From the NCBI GenBank assembly GCA_011055585.1, contig DRGT01000074.1:1-9621 (forward strand): 9,621 bases of DNA, written 5' to 3'. Position numbers and translations under genes: made by a program. This DNA is from Candidatus Nitrosopumilus sp. (GTDB lineage Archaea; Thermoproteota; Nitrososphaeria; Nitrososphaerales; Nitrosopumilaceae). Below, piece after piece: positions 1 to 6,747 of the stretch. Within the stretch, counting starts at the first letter, position 1, and each line of letters begins with the position of its first letter. Below the pieces are notes generated by a model, which ran no database searches, was not told the origin of the DNA, and worked only from the letters and a program-made list of their open reading frames with translations.

Positions 1-898
1 AACTTATTTTCAAATCAGTTTCTTTACTTGTTCCAATAATTCCACAAAAAGTTGTCTTGTTTCCATTCTCAGTTGCTTTTTGTGCCATAATCAAATCTTC
101 CATAGAATCACCAACAAAAATTGTGTGAGATGAGTTTAATTCATTTATTGAACGCAAAAGAGATTCTGGATTTGGTTTTGCAAGTTCTCGTGGTTCGTCC
201 TCTAAAAATACTGAATTTTTAGTATTGAATTGATCTAAGATTTCTTTTAATGAATAACTGATAGAGGCATATCCTCTTCCTGTAACAATAGCAATGTTTT
301 GATTGAATTTTTTTTGTAATTTATCTAACAATTCTTTTGATACGATTACTTTATCATTTTCAATGAATCCATTTTCAGTAAATTGTGATGTTTTTTTGAA
401 TAGTTTTTGGTATAGTTCTGGGCCATAGAATAATTGATCAAAAACTGAGTAGAGTGGATTATCAGAATGTCTTCCAGGATAATCTAATTTTTTCCTAATT
501 TCTGAAATATCAACACCGATACTATCAAGATATTTTTCTACTGATTTTATGCCTGTTTCATCAGCGTTTTGAATTACTTGAAAAATAAATTCAGCTCCAT
601 CCTTGTTTAGTTTTTTGGCAGCTGTTAATGAAATAATTGAAGCATATGTCAAATCAACTTCATCATTGAATCCACCGGTTTTTTTAAAAGCATCAATAAT
701 TTGACTAGTCACTGGAATTGCGTTTGAAACTTTAGCATATTCTTTAAGGATAAAATCAGTTGTTTTGATTATTACTTCATCATACGAATTTGTAACATCA
801 ATTAGTACTCCATCACAATCAAAAATTATTGCATCGACATCATTTAGTGAAATGGGATCATCAACATAGATACCATCATCCATTTTTGAAAGGGTCAT
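1..898 (-). CDS. HAD-superfamily phosphatase in the his operon, probable histidinol-phosphate phosphatase (partial, C-terminus off the left edge)
   Basis: Reading from 898 leftward, 299 codons are open to the edge with no stop, so the gene is cut at its C-terminus. All four HAD motifs are visible: nucleophile motif FDCDGVLID (D27 and D29), the Thr of IVTGRG (motif II), the Lys of AKPNP (motif III) and the acidic motif FVGDSMEDL (motif IV), with a helical cap between motifs I and II. The ATG overlaps the hisC stop as ATGA; a second in-frame ATG lies at 883. As last visible gene of a hisG-hisD-hisC string it sits where the dephosphorylation of L-histidinol phosphate is needed, between the HisC and HisD reactions. 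HAD/DDDD-type histidinol-phosphatases are known in bacteria and archaea. The family call is firm; the substrate is inferred from context, and another phosphomonoester is possible. Confidence 0.85.
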   Translation of the reverse strand, partial: MTLSKMDDGIYVDDPISLNDVDAIIFDCDGVLIDVTNSYDEVIIKTTDFILKEYAKVSNAIPVTSQIIDAFKKTGGFNDEVDLTYASIISLTAAKKLNKDGAEFIFQVIQNADETGIKSVEKYLDSIGVDISEIRKKLDYPGRHSDNPLYSVFDQLFYGPELYQKLFKKTSQFTENGFIENDKVIVSKELLDKLQKKFNQNIAIVTGRGYASISYSLKEILDQFNTKNSVFLEDEPRELAKPNPESLLRSINELNSSHTIFVGDSMEDLIMAQKATENGNKTTFCGIIGTSKETDLKIS

Positions 899-1965
899 TC
901 TAATAGATCACGTATTGCCAACAAGAATTTTGAGTTCATTTCTTTTGTACCAACTGTGACTCGTAAGCATCCTTGATGCTTTCCAATTTTCCCAAGTTTT
1001 CTTATGGAAATTCCTTGTTCAATCAAGGCTGTAAAGATGCGGCTATCTGCTCCACGAGCATCAAATAGTACGAAATTTGCCTTTGAACCAAAGACCTCAA
1101 AAGCATCATATTTTCTAAGATTTTCGATAATTCTTTTTCTTTCTTTTTTTATTGTGGTTACTGCATCTGACATTATCTTTGGTTTTTGAAGTGCTAAGAT
1201 TCCTGCCTCTATTGCTAATGAATTGAGTGGATAAGGATATTGTATAACTCTAGAAAATACATCAACAATGTTTTTGTTTGAAACAAAGTAACCAAGTCTT
1301 AGACCTGCAAGCCCAAATGTTTTTGAAAATGTTTGAACTACTATGAGATTATCTTTAGATTTTGCCAAATTAATTAATGAGTAATCTCCAAATTCTCCAT
1401 AAGCTTCATCAACAATTACTAATCCATTAAATTGTTTTACAAGTTTTTCTAAATCTTTTTTTAGAAATTGAAAGCCTGTTGGATTGTTTGGAGAATCTAA
1501 GTAAAGAATGTCTGCATTTTTTGATTTTGAAATAAATTTGTTCAAATCCAAAGTCATGTCTTTTGAGAATGGAATTTTTATGGTTGGGACAGAGTAGAGT
1601 TTACATCTTTCTTCAAAAAAGCCAAAAGTAGGATCTGATGTTAAGATTCTAGTTTGTTTTGTAGCAAAATTTGCTAAAAATAAATCAAGAATTTGATCAG
1701 AACCGTTCCCAATTCCAACCATGTTTTGTGAAACTTTGAGATATTTTGATAATGCTAAAACTAATTTCTCCGTACGTCCTAATGGATATTCTCTAACATC
1801 AGAAATTTTTCTAGCATTCTGAATAAGATCTTGTTGATATTGTTTTCCAATCACAAAGTTTTCATTTGAATCAAGTTTTAGTGCTCCAGTAAATTTTTCT
1901 GGTTTTTGATATCCTTTTAGATTAGAATATTCTCTGACTTTTTTCTTAAACCAATCTTTTTTCAT
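895..1965 (-). CDS. hisC: Histidinol-phosphate aminotransferase
   Basis: PLP-dependent fold-type I aminotransferase that converts imidazole-acetol phosphate and glutamate to L-histidinol phosphate. The 356 residues are full length for HisC. Visible family signatures are the N-terminal LDSNEN (residues 31-36), SPNNPTG (158-164), the PLP phenol-contacting VDEAYGEF (185-192) and the Schiff-base lysine K215 in TFSKTFGLAGLRLGY, with R223 just after it. The C-terminal LRVTVGT segment carries the usual arginine that holds the substrate carboxylate or phosphate. The ATG at 1965 overlaps the hisD stop (ATGA) and is preceded by AAGGAG (1975-1980 on this strand), a credible Shine-Dalgarno sequence 9 nt upstream. 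Its stop overlaps the start of the downstream HAD phosphatase gene, so translation is probably coupled along the operon. The identification is secure. Confidence 0.96.
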   Translation of the reverse strand: MKKDWFKKKVREYSNLKGYQKPEKFTGALKLDSNENFVIGKQYQQDLIQNARKISDVREYPLGRTEKLVLALSKYLKVSQNMVGIGNGSDQILDLFLANFATKQTRILTSDPTFGFFEERCKLYSVPTIKIPFSKDMTLDLNKFISKSKNADILYLDSPNNPTGFQFLKKDLEKLVKQFNGLVIVDEAYGEFGDYSLINLAKSKDNLIVVQTFSKTFGLAGLRLGYFVSNKNIVDVFSRVIQYPYPLNSLAIEAGILALQKPKIMSDAVTTIKKERKRIIENLRKYDAFEVFGSKANFVLFDARGADSRIFTALIEQGISIRKLGKIGKHQGCLRVTVGTKEMNSKFLLAIRDLLE

Positions 1966-3233
1966 TCTAATCTACTCCTTACAGATTCATAGTGGTTTGG
2001 AAGACCCTCTGCAGTTGTTAATATCTCCAAGGATTTTGAAAGTTTTCGTAAAGATGATTTTGATGACTCTACTTTGGTTCTTAGTTTTACAAAGTCCAAT
2101 ACTGATAGTGAGCCCCTAACCCTACCAAATTTGTTCGTAGGAAGGATGTGATTTGAGCCTAATAGATAATCACTGGCTGATGCTGGAGTATATTTTCCAA
2201 TCAGTACTATTCCTGGAGTAGTTATTTTTTCAGCAATTTTGTTTTGATTTCTTGCCATAATTTGCAAGTGTTCTGGGGCTAGTTTGTTTGCAAGTTTGAT
2301 TACATCAGAATTTGATTTGCAAACAGCAATGAAACCATTTTTACTAAGACTTTTTTTCACAATATTACTTCGTTTTGATTTTTTAATTTTCTTTTTGAGA
2401 GTATGGTTAACTAATTTAGCAAATGATAATGAAGTTGTTATTAAAAAACAAAATGTTTCAGTACTGTGTTCTGCTTGAGTTATCAAATCTGCTGCAACAA
2501 AGTTTGGGTCTGCAGAATTATCAGCTATAATTCCAATTTCAGTTGGCCCTGCAAGCATATCAATTGATGTAGTATTACTTACAAGTGATTTTGCTAGAGT
2601 TACAAAAGAACCTCCAGGACCTACAATTTTATCTACCTTTTGAATTGTTTTAGTTCCAAATGAGAGAGCAGCTATTGCTTGTGCACCACCTGTTTTATAA
2701 ATTTCAGTTGCCCCAGAAATATCAGCAGCTACAATTGTAAGTGGATCTAACATTCCTTCTTTATTTGGAGGAGTAGTAACTACTATTCTTTTTACACCAG
2801 CAATCTTTGCAGGTACAACTGACATAATTGCTGAGCTTGGGTATCTTGCCAGACCTCCAGGAACATAGCATCCTATACTTTCAATTGGTGAAAATGATTT
2901 AGAAATTTTTATCCCATCAATGTTGATTTTAGAATTTTTTAATAGATTTTTTATTGTGTTTTCAGTTTTTGATAATCTAGATTTAGCTAGTTTTATTGCA
3001 GAAATTTCTTTTTTGGATACTTTAGAGTAAGCATCATCTATCTCTTTTTTTGATAATCGTAATGATCCAAGTGCAGCTCCACCAAATTTTTTTTCATAAC
3101 GTTTTACTGCCAAATCTCCATTCTTTTTAACATCTGAAAGAATGGATTTGACTATCTTTTCATTCTGTTTTGATGGTTTAGGTGAGGCTGAATCTGCGAA
3201 ATTCTCTATATTACGAGGAATGATGATTTTCAT
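1962..3233 (-). CDS. hisD: Histidinol dehydrogenase
   Basis: Zinc-dependent, NAD-linked enzyme that oxidises L-histidinol in two steps to L-histidine, the last step of the pathway. Numbering from the ATG at 3233 (423 residues, normal length), the zinc ligands known from E. coli HisD are all in place: Q253 and H256 in ITQAEHSTE, D355 in SASDYLLGSNH and H414 in LPNHYES; the catalytic Glu-His pair is E321-H322 in LAPEHLQIM. The glycine-rich CYVPGG (from about residue 122) and GPGGSFVT segments are also typical. A TTG one codon upstream (3236) extends the frame, but the ATG at 3233 makes a TGATG junction with the hisG stop and is preferred. The stop overlaps hisC (ATGA). Nothing is missing or truncated. 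Confidence 0.97.
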   Translation of the reverse strand: MKIIIPRNIENFADSASPKPSKQNEKIVKSILSDVKKNGDLAVKRYEKKFGGAALGSLRLSKKEIDDAYSKVSKKEISAIKLAKSRLSKTENTIKNLLKNSKINIDGIKISKSFSPIESIGCYVPGGLARYPSSAIMSVVPAKIAGVKRIVVTTPPNKEGMLDPLTIVAADISGATEIYKTGGAQAIAALSFGTKTIQKVDKIVGPGGSFVTLAKSLVSNTTSIDMLAGPTEIGIIADNSADPNFVAADLITQAEHSTETFCFLITTSLSFAKLVNHTLKKKIKKSKRSNIVKKSLSKNGFIAVCKSNSDVIKLANKLAPEHLQIMARNQNKIAEKITTPGIVLIGKYTPASASDYLLGSNHILPTNKFGRVRGSLSVLDFVKLRTKVESSKSSLRKLSKSLEILTTAEGLPNHYESVRSRLE

Positions 3234-4210
3234 CAATTTTCTTCGTCACGTTTTATCTCCTCTAATTCGAGAATTTGTCTTGGTTCATGAACTACTAGTC
3301 CTTGAGCGATCTTTCTCAGTTTGGGAATGAGTATGTGATAGTCAGATTTTAGAATCACAGTGTTTACTCCACACCAGCCTTTTTCGCTTAGTGGACTAAC
3401 AGTTGGTTTTTTGAGTGCTGGAATTTGCTTGAGTAGTTTTTTGAGATTTTTTTCTTTGACATTTAGATAAATGTGTAAATATTTTCTTCCATGTACTGCT
3501 CCCCTCATCAAAGTAACAATGTCGTAGATTTTTTCTCTCTTTGCTTTATCTTTTAACGAGTTCTTATTTGCAATCAAGTGAGCGGTTGATTCAAGAACTT
3601 GATCAACAATTTTGAGTTTATTTTGCTTTAGGGTTGCTCCAGTTTCGGTAACATCCATTATTGCATCAACATCCTCAGGAGGTTTTGCTTCTGTTGCTCC
3701 AAATGATAAATGAATTTGAACATTTTTGTTTTTTCCAAGACGCACCCAAGGTGTTACAATTAATGGATCTTTTGAACCATAATATTTTTTGTATGATTTA
3801 CACTGTTTTATGAATTTAGAAGCTGTTGTAAGATATTCAGTAGAAATTCGAAGGATTTTTTTCTTTTTTGCAAAGTCTACAATCATAGAATCAATGTTTT
3901 TGTAACGATAAGAGTCAGGAAATGCAATTACTAATTTTATTCTACCGTATTCTAAATCTAAAATTGGTTCAACATCAGCTTTTGTTTCACCGACCCAATC
4001 TTTTCCAGTTATTCCAACATCGTATAGGCCGTCTGCCACTAGTGTTGGAATTTCTTGTGGTCTTAACATCTTTACCATTATTTGTGGATCATCAAGAAAT
4101 ACTCTGTAAGTTCTACTCTTACGATTAACCTTAGTCCAAGATCTTTCTAGTATCTTGAACGTGGCCTCCTCTAAACTACCCTTTGGAATTGCGAATTTTA
4201 CCTTTGACAA
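3233..4210 (-). CDS. hisG: ATP phosphoribosyltransferase, long form
   Basis: Catalyses the first and committed step of histidine synthesis, joining ATP and PRPP to phosphoribosyl-ATP. The start of the family (KFAIPKGSLEE) is at the N-terminus; the PRPP loop is near residues 182-195 (DAIMDVTETGATLK). The last roughly 85 residues (IYDIVTLMRGAV onward to VVHEPRQILE) form the ACT-like HisG C-terminal domain, so this is the long, histidine-inhibited form that needs no HisZ. Two starts are possible. GTG at 4225 gives 330 residues; TTG at 4210 gives 325 and begins MSKVKFAIPKG, closer to the usual HisG N-terminus. A TATA box centred near 4237 would place transcription start near 4211, so only the TTG would lie within the transcript; I chose it, with moderate confidence. 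First gene of the his string. Confidence 0.95.
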   Translation of the reverse strand: MSKVKFAIPKGSLEEATFKILERSWTKVNRKSRTYRVFLDDPQIMVKMLRPQEIPTLVADGLYDVGITGKDWVGETKADVEPILDLEYGRIKLVIAFPDSYRYKNIDSMIVDFAKKKKILRISTEYLTTASKFIKQCKSYKKYYGSKDPLIVTPWVRLGKNKNVQIHLSFGATEAKPPEDVDAIMDVTETGATLKQNKLKIVDQVLESTAHLIANKNSLKDKAKREKIYDIVTLMRGAVHGRKYLHIYLNVKEKNLKKLLKQIPALKKPTVSPLSEKGWCGVNTVILKSDYHILIPKLRKIAQGLVVHEPRQILELEEIKRDEEN

Positions 4211-4232
4211 TCCTTTCCCTCTCACAAAGCAG

Positions 4233-4243
4233 CTATATAATTT
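4233..4243 (-). promoter_or_regulatory. TATA box of the his operon
   Basis: On the minus strand the spacer between the HMG-CoA reductase stop and hisG reads AGAAAATTATATAGC. TTATATAG is a good archaeal TATA box with an A-rich BRE-like stretch before it. Its centre (about 4237) is about 26 nt from 4211, right at the TTG candidate start of hisG. This suggests the his genes have their own promoter and a nearly leaderless mRNA, although the upstream gene is on the same strand. Confidence 0.6.
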
Positions 4244-4254
4244 TCTGTTTAAAT

Positions 4255-5499
4255 TTAGTCTAGCAATTCCTTTGCTCTATTAAGTGAGATATTATTCTCT
4301 TGAACCATTTTCTTCACGATTTCATCAATATGTTCTGCTTTTGCTCCAGCAGCTGAAGCAAGATTTCTTGCATGAAGTTTCATGTGACCTTTTTGAATTC
4401 CTTCGGTTGCAAGTGCTCTAAGTGCACTAAAGTTTTGAGCCAAACCTGTTGCCGTAATGACGCATGCAAGCTCTCTTGCAGAGGCAACACCAAGAATCTT
4501 TGTACAAATTTTTGCTGTAGGATGAACGTTGATTATTCCTCCCACAATACCCACAGATAATGGTAATTCGAGTTTACCAACTAGATTTCCTTCAGCATCT
4601 TTTGACCATTCTGTAAGAGAGCTGTATTTTCCTGAATGAGCCGCATATGCATTTGCAGCAGCTTCAATTGCCCTACTATCTTGCCCTGTTGCATTTGCTA
4701 CAGATATAATTCCATTCATTACTCCTTTGTTGTGAGTTACCGCTCTGTAAACATCGTTTGCAGCAAATTGAAAAGCTAAGATAATGTTGTCAACGATTTC
4801 TTCACCGCCAACTCCTTCTTTGTCAAATATGGCGGTGGCTTTTACCATACGTCTTGTAGAATAGTTTGACAAAATTCGTAATAGAGTTTTTCCTCCAGTG
4901 AGTTTTCCAATTAGGGGTGCAACTGCTTCACACATTGAATTTGTAACATTTGCACCCATTGCATCACCAACATCAATTAAAAGCTCGACAATCAACATCT
5001 TACCAGAATCAGTTTGTATTTCTCTACAAGAAACTTCTTTTGCGCCTTTACCTATTTTTGAAAGGGTATTGCTTTGTGAATTTGCAATTTTAAGTATTTC
5101 CTTTGATGATTCTTCAATTTTGGAAATTGCAGTTAAATCAGCATTCAAAACTTGAATTTGTCCAATGCTATAGGACTCATTGGCATCAACCTTGAAACCA
5201 CCTTTAATTCTAGCAATTTTTGCAGCCTTTGATGCAGCAGCTATTACTGATGGTTCTTCAATCACCATTGGGACTAGATAGTCTTTGTCGTTAATTTTGA
5301 AATTTGTTGCAATACCTAATGGGAGAGAAAATGTACCAATTGCATTTTCAACCATTTTGTCTGCATTTTCAAAAGTTATGCCACCTGAGTTTTCTAAAAT
5401 TTCAAGTTCTTCCTGGGACAAATTGGCAAAATTTTTCACTATGTCTAGTCTTTCTTTTTGACTTTTTTCAAAAAATTTTGATATTGACGAGTCTTTCAA
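4255..5499 (-). CDS. hmgA: Hydroxymethylglutaryl-CoA reductase, class II (bacterial-type)
   Basis: Reduces HMG-CoA to mevalonate, the committed step toward archaeal ether-lipid isoprenoids. The 414 residues match the length and, as I recall it, the sequence of the class II enzyme of Pseudomonas mevalonii: ENAIGTFSLP, EEPSVIAAAS, DAMGANVTNSM, THNKGVMNGI and ALATEGIQKGHMKLHARN. Catalytic residues by that alignment are E82, K258, D274 and H372. The residue that gives the Pseudomonas enzyme its NAD preference (Asp146) falls on S143, which may relax or switch cofactor use. The start must be TTG at 5499: an in-frame TGA lies at 5506-5508, only AGT and AAA intervene, and the next Met is residue 49. 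It begins one base after the upstream stop, so translation is probably coupled. In this organism the role should be biosynthetic rather than mevalonate breakdown. Confidence 0.93.
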   Translation of the reverse strand: MKDSSISKFFEKSQKERLDIVKNFANLSQEELEILENSGGITFENADKMVENAIGTFSLPLGIATNFKINDKDYLVPMVIEEPSVIAAASKAAKIARIKGGFKVDANESYSIGQIQVLNADLTAISKIEESSKEILKIANSQSNTLSKIGKGAKEVSCREIQTDSGKMLIVELLIDVGDAMGANVTNSMCEAVAPLIGKLTGGKTLLRILSNYSTRRMVKATAIFDKEGVGGEEIVDNIILAFQFAANDVYRAVTHNKGVMNGIISVANATGQDSRAIEAAANAYAAHSGKYSSLTEWSKDAEGNLVGKLELPLSVGIVGGIINVHPTAKICTKILGVASARELACVITATGLAQNFSALRALATEGIQKGHMKLHARNLASAAGAKAEHIDEIVKKMVQENNISLNRAKELLD

Positions 5500-5500
5500 T

Positions 5501-6595
5501 TTACTTCATTATCCTCAATAATTTGTCATCAGAACTGTCTGGAAAACCTTTTCCATCAGTATTTGATGTTATTACATAGAGATTTCCATCCGGTCCTTCA
5601 TTTACGTCTCGTATTCTGCCAATTCCACCCAGAATACTTTTTTGGGAAATTAGGCCTTCTTCGCTAATTTCTAGTTGGTAAAGGTGGGGGGATCTAAGAG
5701 AGGCCATTATCATGTAGCCTTGAAGGTCAAGTTTATCACCTGAATAGATTACAATTCCCCCTGGTTCAATGCCAGGATCATAACACACTATTGCATCTAC
5801 AAAGTCTCCACCTGAACACTGCTGTAAAGGCCACCCATAATTTTGGCCCGAATGAATAATGTTAATTTCATCATTTTTAGTTGGACCAAAGTCAGTAACA
5901 TAGAGATTTCCTAATTCATCCCATGCCATTCCTTGAGGATTTCTAAAACCTAAAGAAAAAACAGGTGAATTCTCAAATGGGTTATCATTTGGAATTGATC
6001 CGTCGTCATTTAATCTTAAAATTTTTCCAGCAAGTGATTCTAGTTCTTGTGGAAGATGAGAAGAATCAGAAACAGAGCCTGTGCCAACATAGAGTTTTTC
6101 GTCAGGTCCAAATTTTATTACACCGCCATTACTAAATTTTGAACCTGGAATTTTATCAAAAATTGTTTCAGCATCTTCCAGTTTGTTCTGTGATTCTTTG
6201 ATTTTCAAAATTTTATTCCACAGATTTCCTTCTTCTTCATAAGTATAGTAGACATACAAATAATGATTGTTTGAAAAGTCTGGATGAGTTTCAATTCCAA
6301 TCAATCCACCATCAAAGACATCTGCTACTCTCAAAGTTGCTAAAGGTTCTTCTAACAGGATGTCATTTTGAATTACTCGTACTTTGCCAATTTTTTCTAT
6401 AACAAAGATTCTATCATCACCAAAAGCTATTGCTCTAGGTTTTTTAAGATTTGTTGCAAGTACTACTACTGAATCGGTTCCTTCAATAGTTGTTGTTGGT
6501 TTTGGTAAAGGAACCGGTTCACTTGGAGATGAAATTAAAATTATTGAAATAATAATAGCAGCTACAATTCCGGCAATTCGTAATTTCTTATTCAC
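5501..6595 (-). CDS. Exported PQQ-dependent sugar dehydrogenase-like beta-propeller with altered active site
   Basis: Glucose/sorbosone dehydrogenase (GSDH) family six-bladed propeller. Residues 1-6 are basic and 7-22 form one hydrophobic segment, then a Pro/Thr-rich linker: a signal peptide or membrane anchor with no lipobox Cys, so the propeller (about 41-364) lies outside the cell. Family landmarks are NGGVIKFGPDEKLYVGTG (156-173), LAGKILRL (188-195), GFRNPQGMAWD (216-226), NYGWP (252-256), SLRSPHLYQL (299-308) and RIRDVNEGPDGNLYV (327-341). C260 and C271 could form a disulfide. In most relatives the first motif starts HNGG, where His is the catalytic base, and ends GTGD; here these positions are S155 and S174. 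The PQQ-contacting arginines (R218, R301) remain. It may be a binding protein, or use another chemistry. Start is GTG at 6595; the HMG-CoA reductase gene follows after one base. Confidence 0.85.
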   Translation of the reverse strand: MNKKLRIAGIVAAIIISIILISSPSEPVPLPKPTTTIEGTDSVVVLATNLKKPRAIAFGDDRIFVIEKIGKVRVIQNDILLEEPLATLRVADVFDGGLIGIETHPDFSNNHYLYVYYTYEEEGNLWNKILKIKESQNKLEDAETIFDKIPGSKFSNGGVIKFGPDEKLYVGTGSVSDSSHLPQELESLAGKILRLNDDGSIPNDNPFENSPVFSLGFRNPQGMAWDELGNLYVTDFGPTKNDEINIIHSGQNYGWPLQQCSGGDFVDAIVCYDPGIEPGGIVIYSGDKLDLQGYMIMASLRSPHLYQLEISEEGLISQKSILGGIGRIRDVNEGPDGNLYVITSNTDGKGFPDSSDDKLLRIMK

Positions 6596-6616
6596 AAGTT
6601 TGAGTTTTTCAATTCC

Positions 6617-6625
6617 TATTAATTA
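6617..6625 (-). promoter_or_regulatory. Possible TATA box for the dehydrogenase-like gene
   Basis: The minus strand reads TAATTAATA here, centred about 26 nt before the GTG at 6595, which would give a leaderless message. The element is weak. The palindromic GTATATAC farther upstream (6647-6654) is an alternative that would leave a leader of about 29 nt. Confidence 0.35.
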
Positions 6626-6646
6626 CTTTCAGGAATTTGATAAAGC

Positions 6647-6654
6647 GTATATAC
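6647..6654 (+). promoter_or_regulatory. TATA box of the initiator tRNA gene (palindromic)
   Basis: GTATATAC, centred at 6650.5, lies 26-27 nt before the first base of the tRNA, the normal archaeal TATA-to-start distance. The purine- and A-rich GATAAAGC just before it (6639-6646) suits a BRE and favours plus-strand orientation. The box is a perfect palindrome, so minus-strand use toward the 6595 gene is possible. Confidence 0.65.
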
Positions 6655-6695
6655 TGCCGTTAACTCTCATTGTTTCAGCGGGGTGGGGAAGTCAG

Positions 6696-6711
6696 ACTGC
6701 TTTAGGGCGAA
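6696..6711 (+). other. Predicted non-canonical tRNA intron in the D loop (between positions 18 and 19)
   Basis: Excising these 16 bases joins G18 (6695) to G19 (6712) and restores a textbook D arm; shifting the cut either way by one base changes the product. A relaxed bulge-helix-bulge can be drawn: bulges 6694-6696 and 6710-6712, each cut after the second base; a central helix of 6690-6693 (AGTC) with 6706-6709 (GGCG) containing a G.U pair and one A.G mismatch; and an inner helix CTG/TAG closing a three-base loop. Cleavage would be by the archaeal tRNA splicing endonuclease. Confidence 0.75.
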
Positions 6712-6731
6712 GTCATCCCGGCGGGCTCATA

Positions 6732-6747
6732 ATCATTAAGATAAGAT
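6732..6747 (+). other. Predicted canonical tRNA intron in the anticodon loop (position 37/38)
   Basis: Sixteen extra bases separate the anticodon loop from the 3' half of the anticodon stem. Removal gives the 7-base loop CTCATAA. The fold matches an archaeal bulge-helix-bulge: bulges TAA (6730-6732) and ATA (6746-6748), each cut after the second base, and a central helix of CTCA (6726-6729) with TAAG (6742-6745) holding one C.A mismatch, then a two-base-pair inner helix. Cutting at 6733-6748 would give the same RNA, but 37/38 is the standard archaeal site. Confidence 0.85.

Noticed and set aside
3922..4128. Plus-strand open frame opposite hisG, and similar ones opposite hisC, hisD, HMG-CoA reductase and tiaS
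   Set aside because: Low-complexity Leu/Phe/Ser-rich translations exactly antisense to well-identified genes; typical shadows in AT-rich DNA.
6701..6716. Alternative D-loop intron based on a perfect GACT/AGTC helix (6695-6698 with 6711-6714)
   Set aside because: The helix is better paired, but the spliced product has a D loop without G18-G19 and loses the A13:T22 pair, so it would not be a normal tRNA. The 6696-6711 model restores all conserved bases.
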